From Hevea brasiliensis (lineage: Eukaryota; Streptophyta; Magnoliopsida; Malpighiales; Euphorbiaceae), in assembly GCF_030052815.1 (NCBI RefSeq), contig NC_079493.1, forward strand, positions 121,421,132 through 121,485,131: DNA of 64,000 nt. Reading direction: 5' to 3'. Every line of letters begins with the position of its first letter. The first letter of the stretch is position 1. The notes under the pieces are model-generated. The model saw only the letters and a list, made by a program, of their open reading frames with translations. It was not told the origin of the DNA and made no database searches. This document shows, in pieces, positions 1-11,370 of the stretch. Position numbers and translations under genes: made by a program.

Positions 1-830
1 GTTTGGCATATAGCTGTTTCTCCCTCAAAGTCTGTAGTACAATCAGCAGATGTCTATCATGCTCTTCTGCATTCCTCAATAGACCAATATATCATCTATG
101 AATACCACAACAAACTGATCGAGGTATGGTCTGAAGATAGTATTCATCAGATCCATAAAAGCAGCCGAAGCATTAGTTAACCCGAATGGCATGACCAAGA
201 ACTCATAATGGCCATAACGGGTTCTAAAGGCAGTTTTAGAAATACTCTGCTCTTGTACTCTCAGCTGATAATAACCTGATCTCAGGTCAATTTTGGAGAA
301 CACAGTTGCACCCCTCAACTGATCAAACAAATCATCAATACGGGGCAATGGATATCTATTCTTTATTGTCACCTTATTCAACTATCGATAGTCAACGCAT
401 AACCAGAGGGTGCCATCTTTCTTCTTTACAAACAACACTGGCGCTCCCCAATGTGACACACTAAGGCAGATAAAGCCCTTATCAAGCAACTCTTACAACT
501 GTACTTTCAATTCTTTTAGTTCTGCTAGTGCCATTCTGTATGGCGTTATGGAGATTGGGTCCACACCAGGCATAACATCAATTTCAAACTGCACTTCTCT
601 TTCTGGAGGTAATCACGGCAATTCATCGAAATACATCAGGAAAGTCACATCTGATAGGAATGTCCTCGATCTTTGGACGCCCCACTTGGGTTTCGATCAC
701 ATGTGCCAAGTTCGCCTCACACACTTTCCTAATCATTTTTACGGCGGTCGGTGAAATGATGTTTGAAGGCAATAGCGCCTCTCCCCATGTATTACTTCAT
801 CACCATACCGAGGAAGACCAAAAGTGATCT
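1..830 (-). pseudogene. Ty3/Gypsy reverse transcriptase remnant (pol)
   Basis: Read on the minus strand this encodes the palm and fingers of a plant Ty3/Gypsy reverse transcriptase. The stretch at 76-381 contains [16 protein letters not shown], then [32 protein letters not shown] and the catalytic box [10 protein letters not shown]. Upstream sequence to about 480 still reads [12 protein letters not shown]. The frame is broken: a TAG lies where the family has a residue between VDYR and LNKV (about 381-385), and just past the catalytic box (about 72-76) a single-base deletion puts a stop before the usual S-R-N-A-E-E-H continuation. RNase H and integrase would lie to the left of the window. The element is therefore non-autonomous. 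Confidence 0.9.
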
Positions 831-837
831 TGATCTG

Positions 838-1177
838 ATCCAATCATGGCGTGATGCCTGGCTAACCAATCCATGCCCAAGATAATGTCATAATCTCTGA
901 AGGGCATTTCAATTAAATCAGATAGAAAAGTGTGTCCTTGGATCACCAAAGAACAGTCCCTATATAGCCTATTTACCCTGACCTCCTGGCCTAATAGACT
1001 AGTTACTAGCACATCATAGTCCATTGGTACACACTGAATAGCAGTAGAACACATCACACTAGCACTAACATACGAATGTGTGGAGCCAGGATCAAATAAC
1101 ACATGTACATCTTGGTCAAGGATGGAGAAAATACCAGCTGCTACGTCTGATGTTTCAGCTTCCTCCCTCTGACGCAT
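838..1177 (-). pseudogene. Ty3/Gypsy retropepsin (aspartic protease) domain
   Basis: A minus-strand frame encodes a retroviral-type aspartic protease. It holds VLFDPGSTHSYVSASV, which carries the catalytic Asp in the D-P-G-S form common in plant Gypsy elements, and the flap and terminal part IILGMDWLARHHA. It lies between gag (1283-2407) and reverse transcriptase (1-830), the normal Gypsy order. The frame shifts relative to the flanking gag and RT frames, so no continuous polyprotein remains. Confidence 0.88.
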
Positions 1178-1282
1178 GGTATATACTCTAACTGGTGCGC
1201 CACTGGATACTGGTTGGTTAACAGTGCTTTAACTTCCAGGAGTGTTACCAGGACCCCTACCTCTGCCTCTACCTCTAGCAGC

Positions 1283-2407
1283 TCACTGTGACCCTCTAGG
1301 TGCAGAGACTTGGGCTGATCCCTCAGATGTAGCAGAAGGTCCAGACCGGCACGGACTAGTGCAATCCTTAGCGAAATGTCCGCTCCCTCCACAATTAAAA
1401 CATGCATCGGTAGCTTTGAAACAAACCCCACCATGAGTTCTACCATAAGTTTCACACTGCCGTACTGATAGAGCTCCTCGGGGTGCTTGCTGGGTCTGCT
1501 GACCAGACCGAGGTGGTCTTTGGCCAGAGAATCTGCCTCTGCCGGATCTACGGGAGCTGGATCCCCCAAACTGTTTCCTCTTTCCAGAACCACTCTCAGA
1601 TGTTTGTCCCGTAGTCTTTTCAGTCTTCTCTTTCTCTTGTGTACCCTTCTTTACTACCCCTTCTGATTCTATCTTTTCCAGTTCTAGGGCCTGTGAGATC
1701 AACTCAGCGAAATTCTGATGTCGGAAACCCACAACTTGCATCCTCAAATTCGGCCTTAATCTGGACTCAAACCTCTTACATCTGTCTCTGGGGGTGGAGA
1801 CTAAGCTTCCAGCATAGTGGCTTAGCCTTGAGAAGTCTCTCTCATATTCTGCTATGGTTCTGTCCCCTTGTTTCAAACTCAGGAATTCTTGTAACTTCAT
1901 ATCCACATATGCATCGAGAACCCACTTCTGTCGAAACTCCCTCAAAAAGTCTGACCAGGTTAACACAGGTGGCTCAACCAGGTTGTGGGGGATGGTCTTC
2001 CACTATTCATATGCATCCCCTTGGAGAAGAGATACTGAATACTCAAATTTTAATTCTTCAGTACACTGCAGCTTTCTGAAAACCCGTTCCATTCTTTCCA
2101 ACTACTGTTCTGCCTCCAGTGGATCCACAGTGCCCTTAAACTAGGTGGCCCTAAATTTCATCAATTTTTCATATTGTCGAGCTGAGGGCTGTGGTTGTGC
2201 TACAAGTACTTGCATCTGAGCTTGGGGCGGCACATTTCCTACCATTCGCTGGAAAAACGCAGCCATCTGCTGTACAAACTGAGCAGGAAACTGCGGTGCT
2301 GGAGTAGGACCTGGAGTAGTTGACCCACTCACGTTCTGGAGTACTGAGGCTTCCCCTTGAACCTCAGTCTCAACAGATTGTTCTTCGGAATGATCTCCTC
2401 CTTCCAT
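1283..2407 (-). pseudogene. Ty3/Gypsy gag with CCHC zinc knuckle, several nonsense mutations
   Basis: The gag frame starts at 2407 (MEGGDHSEEQ), with a proline/glutamine-rich N-terminus. It continues through the capsid region (LTWSDFLREFRQKWV, FLSLKQGDRTIAEYERDFSRL) to a zinc knuckle, CFNCGGSGHFAKDC, near 1360-1403. Three in-frame stops lie at about 2100-2145 and 2005. At least two replace a tryptophan expected in EQWLERMERV and YEWWKTIP, a TGG-to-TAG change. Such changes are typical of old, methylated retrotransposons. The downstream protease follows on the same strand. Confidence 0.88.
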
Positions 2408-2577
2408 TCCGTTTTCTCAAATTTTCTACTTCCTGAGATCAAACACAAGGAGGTTGACCTCCGTTAGTGCATATTCATGATATAAATATGTCATATGTAT
2501 CAATTAAAGACACTTGAGCAGTTGTACTTATCAAAGAAATATTCATACACATAGTCAAAATTTATTGAAAAACCATA

Positions 2578-2588
2578 CTCTGATACCA
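2578..2588 (-). other. Primer-binding site (initiator tRNA-Met)
   Basis: The minus strand reads TGGTATCAGAG, the standard plant LTR-retrotransposon site complementary to the 3' end of initiator tRNA-Met. It sits between gag and the LTR and so fixes the element's orientation as minus strand. Confidence 0.85.
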
Positions 2589-2596
2589 CTAAAACA

Positions 2597-5500
2597 TGTC
2601 ACACCTCACCCCTCTGTAAGGCATGACATGATCCCGTAGAATACCTAATGAACTACCGAACTTCACCTACCGATAATTCATTAAGTACACTACAAGGGAT
2701 TTTAAAACCATTTTCTTACATTTTGAAAGTGGTGAGCGTCTTGGTAGGAATTAAAAATCATTTATTCAAAGTTTAAAAACTAGTAAAAATTTTTGTCTAT
2801 TTTTATTTTGCCGCAAATTTTATAAAAATTTTGACAGAGTTCCGTTTGTATTTGGAGAAAACAGTTCTTCAAATACCTGAAAAAAACACTTCCAATAATT
2901 TTCTCAACTCCCAACCTTCAATTAATCTCAAATCAACTCAATTCAATTCACTTCAAAATAAATTCCACAATCCAATCAAGTTTATCATTTCAAAATATTT
3001 AACAACTCCATTCACAGTGCATAAAGTATGAAATTCACAAGTATAAATCTTAATTTATAGAAGAAAATCTAAAAATAATATTATTACAATTTATTTTACA
3101 ACTGCTCAACTTTACATTGATACATAAAACATTGCAATATTTACATCAAAATAACTACAAGGGTATAAAATAATACCCGTACAAAAGATCAGTGTGGTCC
3201 TCAATTCAATAGCAGCTCACTCTGCTGCTTTTTCCTTGCTCTTATCTGCGACAGCAAAATAAGCTATCGCTGAGTATAAAAATACTCAGTGGTGCACAAT
3301 AAAAATTTAAAATATAATACATAAATCATTCATTGATGAAACACAATTTAAATATTTCTCAATCGCATTTCACAAATTATCAAAGCTCATAATAACACAA
3401 TTTAGTCAAATAATTTAATAAACACAGTGTTGCCAAAATCATACACAACTTAAGCCATGACACAAAATTTCCGATCAATGCCGTGTTGTACACCACGACA
3501 AAGCAATCTACAACCTCATTAATCGAAATCAATGAGGGAGGTGGCTAGCTAGCTAATGAGTACTCATCCGATCTCAACCTCAACTGGCAAGCCAGAGAGG
3601 GAGGAAAATAAATGATCTCAACCCCATAAATGGAGGAGGAATAATGTAATACTGTCACGCTAAGTGTGAACACAAAGTCAATTCAAAACAATTTATTCAA
3701 ATAATTTGTGAGAAATCTGATCAATTTCCAAAGTCATATTTGCGATCATAAAATGGCAACACAATACATAATTAATCACAAAAGTCAAATTTTTGAGAAT
3801 AAAATATTTAAACAAGAATTATTGTGCATAGACCTGACATGAGTCGCCTCTAGGCCTTGACTCAGTCTCTCAGAGCTTCCAAGCCTTTTTCAGCTGAAAC
3901 ACACAGTTTCACGGTGTTTTAGTACCATAACTTAGCATAAATCCAAAAATAAATTTAATTTCACTTTTACCTAGCTTTAATGTACTAAATTCGATGTTCT
4001 CGAAGTTTTTGTGTTTCGGGTTACTATTCACTACACTATTCAAGTCAAATTGTTGACTTTTTAAGGCTTAATAGGTATGGGAACTCCAACTTCACCCACA
4101 TACCACATTTTGGTCATTAAATTTGTTGGTTTTGGTCATTTTCTCAAAGCTTAAGTCCTTTAGGCAAAATTGTCAAATTTTCAGTTTTGGTGTCCCTAGT
4201 TACACTGTTCCATTGGTCATTTTACTGTTGGAATTTGGAAAAACTTTCTTCATAGAAAATGTTCCTTATTGTCTTAAGTTTATTCTCCTTTTTGAATCAC
4301 CCCAATTGGAGTTTTTTAGCTCAAGTTATGGCCATTTGAACCATGGCTGCCAGATTAGACTCAACCCAGAATTCTGGGCAATTTTTGGTTCTGGCAGTTT
4401 TGGGTCACCAAATTTGGGTGGCCAAACGACTTGGTTAATGGCATAATTTAGGTTTGTGTTCTTCATGAAAGTTTTAGTTCTATATCTCATCTAACCACTG
4501 GTAAAATTTCAGGTCATTTTGACCTGCCTAGCTCGAGTTATGACCAAATGAACAAATTTGGTCAGTTTGTACAGGGCAGCCTACAATTTTTCAACTTTGG
4601 TCAATTTGTTCACTAGGTTTTGGTCACTTTTTGGGCATGCTTCCTAAATGAAAATTGTGTCATTTAGTGTCTATTTTCATCCCAATTGGTCTCATACCAA
4701 TTGGACTTGTAAAATTTCATTTTTGGTCCTTCAAAGTTGACTTGGTCATGCTGCCAGCAGTATGACCACACTCCCTCCGAATTTAGCTTTAATTCCAATC
4801 ATTCCAACACAACTCATTTGGTCATAAATGACCATTTTTCACTTCACAATAGGTCAAAGACACCATTTACTCATTTCTCACATTTTTGGTCCATAAACCC
4901 TAAGTCCCAAAACCCTAACTTACTAAATTGTTGCATTTAACCACATTTAATGCTTTTAACTATAATCACTAAGCTAATTGGGATTCATATACTCATTCAA
5001 ATCCAACAAACCATGCAAAACACACTCCCCATCATGCTGGCCGAATTTCAGTTTAGTCCCTCAATTTTTTTTTTAAGCATATTACAAGCTAATTCCAACT
5101 AAAAACACAACAAATAATCTCAAACTTTCAAATTGATGTGCTTACCTCAACTTTGATATCCAATCTTCAATTTTTCTCCTCTTTTCTTCTTTCTTTCTTG
5201 TTAAATTTCTTTCTCAAGGGAAGGGAATAAGGTTTTATGGAGTGATTATGGAAAAAATTGGGATTTGGTAAGGGTTTCAAAGCTTGAAGACAAGCTTTAA
5301 TGGAGGTTTAACTATGGTAAGGGAGAGAGAGATGGGAGGCGGCAAGTTTGGGTAAGGAAGATGGCTTTATTTTTTTTTTTCTTTTCTTTTCTTTTATCTA
5401 TTTTAGCTTATGGAAGACCCCAAAAAAAATCAATTTAATTAATTTATTAATTATAACATTTATGGCATCATGTATGATGTCATGCATGATATCATCTCCC

Positions 5501-6042
5501 TACACCTTTTTCATTTTCTTTCTTTTTTTTTTCTATTAGTTCTTTAATTTAATTCTCGATTCTGAAATTTTCTTTTCTCCGATTTTATTTGATAGTTAGG
5601 TCAGGAGTCAGGTCTCGGGGTCAATTGACCAAATTGCCCCTCGCCGGTTCATCCCTGTTTGCAAATAATTCAATATTTCTTCTGACTCCCTGACCTAATT
5701 ATTTGACTGACTTAATAGTTCTTTTTCATGATTTTCTCTTTTCCACTGTGTTCATAAGGGTCCTAAGGATCGCAGCGTCATATTTTACAGCTCGAAATTT
5801 GAGTTTAAAATGACTTCGCAGTCCTTCCCGAGAAGGTCACCCATCGCTGTGACTCTCGGCTCGTTTAACTTCTTATATTCTGTTTTTCTTATTTATACTT
5901 AACTAATTGGCAATTACTAATTATTTGTATTTATGGCTTCTCTAGTTGTCTTAAGTGTGGTTCTAATCCCCTTAATTGTTCGGACCGACACCGATCACCG
6001 GAACAGTGAAATATACCAGGCTATACAAATAGGGGTGTTACA
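2597..6042 (-). mobile_element. 5' LTR of the Ty3/Gypsy element (long, Tekay/Del-like)
   Basis: On the minus strand the repeat starts TGTAACACCCCTATTTG (6042) and ends about 8 bp before the primer-binding site in GGTGTGACA (2597), giving TG...CA ends and a length near 3.45 kb. Long LTRs that begin TGTAACACCCC are usual for the Tekay/Del branch of chromoviruses. The partner LTR is outside the window, so LTR divergence cannot be read here. It contains a short hairpin at about 3270-3292 (ACTGAGTAT paired with ATACTCAG across the TTTTT loop) and a 5S-rRNA-like block at 5817-5862. ORF-like stretches inside (for example 4123-4446 and 5348-5539) show no protein signature. Confidence 0.8.
5817..5862 (-). 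other. 5S rRNA-like block inside the LTR
   Basis: The minus strand reads CGAGAGT, six bases, then GATGGGTGACC, followed by TTCTCGGGAAGG. Plant 5S rRNA has CGAGAGT, eight bases, GATGGGTGACC, then TCCTGGGAAGT near its 3' end. The order, spacing and an 11-base identity are striking. The rest of 5S rRNA, including the internal A box, is absent, so this is a partial resemblance and not a 5S gene. Cassandra elements are the known LTR elements that carry full 5S sequences. Confidence 0.55.
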
Positions 6043-6745
6043 TCTCCTCCACCTCCTTCCTTTTTCCTTTTTTTCCTCCCCCTCTTTTTTCATTTTTTAT
6101 CAGTGGGGTATTTATAGGATTTTGTGAGAGAGGTGTGATAGGGTTTGGAGTCCTAGGATGATAAAGTTCAGATAACTTAAATAACTAGGATTGCAGAATT
6201 TGGATGAGACTGAAATATGGATGAGGTGTTTCAACCAATGGGAAGTGAATGAAAGGGGAAGGCACCAATAGGGAGTGAGGAAGAGGTGTGGTAGGGTTTG
6301 AAGTCCTAGTGTGATAAAGTTCAGATAACTTAAACAACTGGGATTGAGGAATTTGGGTAAGACTGGGATATAGGTGAGGTGTTCCAACCAATAGGAAGAG
6401 AGGGATAGAGAGAAATATATATATTTTTTTTAATTTTAATTTTCAAAAAATAAATTAAACAGGTCTTATTTAAAATTCCTAACTAGGCTTTCTTAGGCCC
6501 ATGGCGCCCAATTAAACTCAATTAGGTCCATTTAAGAACTACCCATATTAAATTTAAACAAAACAAAATTTTATTTAAATTAAATTAATTTTCCAAAAAG
6601 CATATTATTTTTTTTTTCAAGATCATGCCACGGAATTAATAATTCAGTTTCATGCCTTCAATTATATCTTACAATCATATAATTTTTCATCATCGGGTTT
6701 CTCACGGTCTCAATGCACATACTCATCACAAAATAAGGGTCTACA
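6043..6745. other. Intergenic flank with a 153-bp tandem duplication
   Basis: Immediately right of the Gypsy LTR is a pyrimidine-rich stretch. It is followed by two tandem copies of a 153-bp unit at 6131-6283 and 6284-6412, each starting AGGTGTGRTAGGGTTTG and about 85-90% alike by eye. Minus-strand ORFs here (6112-6391) are repeats of the duplication and not genes. The remainder to 6745 is AT-rich with nothing recognised. Confidence 0.7.
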
Positions 6746-9700
6746 ATGGTATAAAAAGAAAGTGCTTACAAAAGTTGTATAAATAAAATGAAATATCCCC
6801 TTTATCCTTAAGTTATTCAGCTCCTAATTAATTTAATTTTTTACCAAAATTATTTCCCTCCAATCATAATCCTTCTCTTCTTTGATCAATCAATTCTCAA
6901 CAATCTCTTAACCAATTACATCCCACCAAATTTTTAACTAATTAATAGTTTTCCATTAAAAATTCAATCAATCATGTCTAACCACACCAACAATTTAACC
7001 AATCACAATTGATTTATACAGGATGTTAGAATCAAATTAAATCAGACCAGTTGAACTTATTTAATTAAGAATTGGGCCAATGACTGATTCGATTCAAGTT
7101 TTAATCAATTTATTTAGCAAACTTAGGTCGACTAATCCGAATTAGGTGAGTAACTAGTGAATCAATTAAATTATAAATCAAGTGACTATAATTAATTAGA
7201 TTAATTAATCAAGTAACTATTAACAATTAAATCAATCAATCAAGTAACTATTAATCGGTTAGACCATAAATCAAGTAACTATATTCAATTACAATATAAT
7301 CAATTGGATAAATTAATCAACTGTTAATAATTAGATCAATTAATCAATTAGATATTAAACAAGTTACTATGATCAATTAGATCATAATCTAGTACCATTG
7401 AGTATTTTATTAATTAATCAAGTTTATCATAAATTAAGTACTATAATCAATTAGATCATAATCAAGCACGATCGGATATTTTATCAATTAATCAAATAAA
7501 TTATAAATCAAATAATTATAATAAATTATATCATAATCAAGTATTATCGGTTATTTTATCAATTAATAAAGTATATCATAGTCAATTAGATCATAAATCA
7601 AGTAACCATAATCAATTACATCATAGTCAAATATTATTAAGTACTTATCAATTAATATAGTATGTCATAATCAATTGTCTCATAAATCAATTAACTATGA
7701 TCAATCATATCATAATCAAGTATGATCGAATATATTATCAATTAATCGATTAAATCATAACTTTATAATTAAGACTATTCGGTATTTTTATCAATTAATC
7801 AAATAGATCATAATCAAATAAATTATAAATAAAGTAACTATAATAAATTATATCATAATTAATTAGATCAATTAATCAAATAACTATTAATGATTGGATC
7901 ATAATCAAGTATTAACGGATATTTTATCAATTAATCAAGTAGATCATAAATCAAGTAACTATGATTAATTAAATTATAATCAATTAATCAATTAGATAGG
8001 GATAAGCATTTTTGGTTCAAATCAAAATAATCGACTGATCGAACCAAATTAATTTGGAAATTTGAATATATTTTTGTTGAAATTCAGTTCGGTTTAATTT
8101 TTAGTTTTGATTTTTTTGTTTATTCAGTTCAGTTTTGGAGATAACCTAATATTTTTTTTCTTTTTTTCCTCCATCTTGTGAAAATAAGACTGGCTAATCA
8201 ATTAGATTATAAATCAAGTAACTATACTAAACTACATCACAATCAACTAAATTAATTAAGTAACTATTAATAATTAGAACAATTGATCAAATAACTATTA
8301 ATTAATTATATCATAAATTAAGTAATTATGATTAATTACACCATAATCAATTAGATCAATTAATTAAGTAATGATTAATCAATTAATTATGATCAGTTAG
8401 ATTGTAATAAAGTATTATCGAGTGTTTAATTAATTAATTGAGCACATCATAATTAATTAGATATAAATTAATTAATTATTATCAATTACATCATAATTAA
8501 GTATTGTCTGATATTTTATCAATTAATCAAGTATATCACAATAAATTAGATCATAAATCAAGTAAATATGATCAATTACATTATAATTAATTAAATTGAT
8601 TAATCATATAACTATTAACAATTAGATCAAGTATTATCAAGTATTTTATCAATTAATCAAATAGATCATATTCAATTAGTGCATAAATCAACTGTGATCA
8701 ATTACAATATGATCAATTAAATAGGGGTGAGTAATATTTGGTTCAGACCAAAATAACTGATTGATCTAACAAAAAAAATTTAGAAACTCGATTCGATTTT
8801 TGTAGAAATTTAGTTCGGTTCAGTTTTTATTTTTAAATTTTTCTTGTTTATACAGTTTAGAGATATATAATGTTTTTCCTTTTTTCCTCACTCTTGTGAG
8901 AATTGAACCACCTAATCAATTAGATAATAAATCAAGTAATTATAATAAATTAGATCATAATTAATTAGATTAATTAATTAAGTAACTATTGACAATTAGA
9001 TTAATTAATCAAATAACTATTAGTCAAATAGATCATAAATCAAACAATTATGATCAAGTACATCATAATTAATTAATTAGATAAATGTGAGCATTATTTG
9101 GTTCAAATTGAAATAATTAACTTTTAATTTGGAAATTCAGTTTAATTTTTGTAGAAATTCAGTTTGATTTTATTTTTATTTTTAATTTTTTAGTTTATTC
9201 TGTTTGATTTTAGGGATAATATAACTTTTTTTTTTTAATTTCCTCTTGTCAAAATTGGATCATCTCCTATTGTTGTAAAACTTGAAGGGTGCATGAGATG
9301 GAAAATATAAATTTAGTTAAAAAAAAATAGATACATGAAGAAGATACTTTAGATGGATATGGAATTATGAAGAAGATACTTTAGATGGATATGGAATCTC
9401 TTACTTGAAAATAAATTATGAAATTAGAAGTTGAGATGTGTCATTATTAATTAAAATAACTGTGATAAGTTCTGATATAATAAATAAATGGTGGGATTAT
9501 CTCTTATTGTTTGAATAATTAGTGAAACATAATAGGTTAAAGAATTGATAGTATTTGATTGGATGACTAACAATAGAATAGAGATAAATTGTAAATTTTA
9601 AAATTTAAATTATAAAGGGCTAAATAAATATTGCATATAAAAAATATTTAAAATTTATCAAATTACCCTATTTATATGTTTTTGTACACAAATTTTTTTA

Positions 9701-9916
9701 TGCCTAATCAAATCCTTTTTTTAATAATATTTAATATAAATATTAGTTTATAATTTAGACAACTTTGACATTCTTAATTTAAAATTACTTACCAAACATT
9801 TTCTTTTTTTTTCTTTTTTTTTAAAAAAAAGACACTCTTTGTATGAAATCAGGGATTCTGCATTCCAGAAAAAAGTGAAATAAGAAAAGAAAATTAATAT
9901 ATATATATATATATAT
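6746..9916 (+). repeat. 3.2-kb complex AT-rich repeat, copy A
   Basis: This segment starts ATGGTATAAAAAGAAAG and is nearly identical in order and sequence to 21967-25146. Most of it is a degenerate array of short words such as ATCATAAATCAAGTAACTAT and ATCAATTAATCAAGTAGATC. The array is punctuated three times (about 7998-8190, 8724-8910, 9075-9258) by a ~180-bp block beginning GGGTGAGYA-TTTGGTTC and ending in a pyrimidine run plus TTGTGAAAAT. No long coding frame exists. The right end runs into an (AT)n tract where an LTR fragment is inserted. The class of element is unknown. Confidence 0.8.
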
Positions 9917-11370
9917 TGAAATAGCTCGGACCTAGGACCTACCCAACCTGTGAAATAGCTCAAAATGCACTTTTATATCCACAAGTCACACAACCATATC
10001 TCAATCACATCATATGGCCCCTCCTGGGCCCACCAAAATAGTTAATAACCACAATATTGAAAAATTATATTTTTGTCCCTAAAACTAACTTTTTGCAAAA
10101 ACCACTTAAACGAGCTATAAAAATTCTAAATTTTACTCCACGGTCCTTAGCAATATTAAAAAGATAATAAAAAATAATTATAATTTTCTAACTATCCACG
10201 AATATTTTATGGATTTTTAATCTAAACAGGAAACTAAACAATTAAAGAAACTTAGGGTTCGGGCTTACCTATGCCAATTCTGATACTTGAAACATGTCCG
10301 AGATGTCTGACAATGGTGGGGTAGCCTATAACTTTAACCTAATTCTGAAGTCATTTCGGCGGCCTGTCTGTCCTACCCGAAAATGCAGATTCTATTAACA
10401 GTCGAATTTTTGCGAAACGAAAGTACCTACGCAAAGCCCATATCACGAGGGTTAGTATATAATTTTTAAGAAATTTATTAAGCTCATTTAAAGTCCGAAA
10501 AAATACTGTGAAATTTCATAGGACCTACAAAAAAAATGTGTCAGAAAATTTTGAATTTTATATTGCCGCGAAGCCCTCGTTGTGTAGAGCGCACTGGTAC
10601 CCTCAGATTCTTCGTAGGGTTCACGATTTACGAGAAATTTAGCTCAAAAGTCAAAATAAGCTAAAACTTTTCGGACAAAAATTAGACAAACTGCTCAATG
10701 AAATTTAGTGTTCTTAGTGTCTATGAAAAACTCTCGAGTTGTAGATGAGTTTTGAGACAAGAATCAGTCCAATTGGTGGCTGGATCGGTCGGAATCAGCC
10801 TTGAAAGGTGGAAGGTCACGCTAGCGCTGGGGAGGTTTTGGGCACGGTTTTTCGGTGTTCTGGGTGGCGGCCAGCGAGGGGGAGGTGTCCAAGTGGGGCG
10901 CCAATGACTGGGGAAGGGCTAGGGGTGGTCGGCCGGCGGTGGGGAGGGGTGAGGAGAGAGAAAACGCAAGGGAGAGGGGAGGACTCTGGCGCGCGCGGGG
11001 GAAGAGGGAGAGAAAAGGAGGTGGGCCGGTCCTATTCGATCGGTCCAACCAGGTCCGGTTTGATCAGATCGGTCTGATTCAAAATATCCAAAATTAAATT
11101 TTTACTCTACATTATGAATAAAAATAAGGCCCAAAAATTTCGAAAAAATTTTAGAAAACTTAAAAAAATTTATAGAGTCTAAATATATTTTTATTTTTTT
11201 CACGTGGACTTTAAATTAATTTTTAAAAATTATCAAAGTTTAATATTCCCTCAAAATCAAACCCGATTCTAAAAGTTCAGAAAATTTCAAATAATTCTTA
11301 AAATATTTAATAAAATAAAATACTGATATTTACATATAAAATAATTATTTAAAATTTTTAGAGTGTTACA
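9917..11370 (-). mobile_element. Ty3/Gypsy LTR fragment
   Basis: On the minus strand this begins TGTAACACTCTAAAAATTTT at 11370, a typical Tekay-type LTR start. It contains a transition equivalent to 5760-5860 of the first LTR (around 10320-10385) and a GC-rich block at 10800-11050. The left end at 9917 falls in an (AT)n tract with no clear target duplication or primer-binding site, so it is probably a truncated LTR. The frames at 10808-11097 arise from the purine-rich GC block and are not genes. Confidence 0.7.

Noticed and set aside
4123..4940. Frames of 107 and 67 residues inside the first LTR
   Set aside because: They have no protein signature and lie within LTR sequence whose element is coded on the opposite strand.
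5817..5862. A true 5S rRNA gene
   Set aside because: Only about 40 bases near the 3' part resemble 5S. The 5' half and the internal A box are missing.
6746..9260. Possible CRISPR-like or origin-like array of short repeats
   Set aside because: Repeats are degenerate, unevenly spaced and lack unique spacers. The context is a plant nuclear genome full of transposons, so a complex AT-rich repeat is the better reading.
10808..11097. Overlapping glycine/arginine-rich frames on both strands
   Set aside because: They fall in the GC- and purine-rich block of an LTR fragment, overlap each other on both strands and have no domain.
9917..11370. Complete solo LTR with target duplication
   Set aside because: The right end is a convincing LTR terminus, but the left end lies in an (AT)n tract with no matching 5-bp duplication, so it is reported as a fragment.
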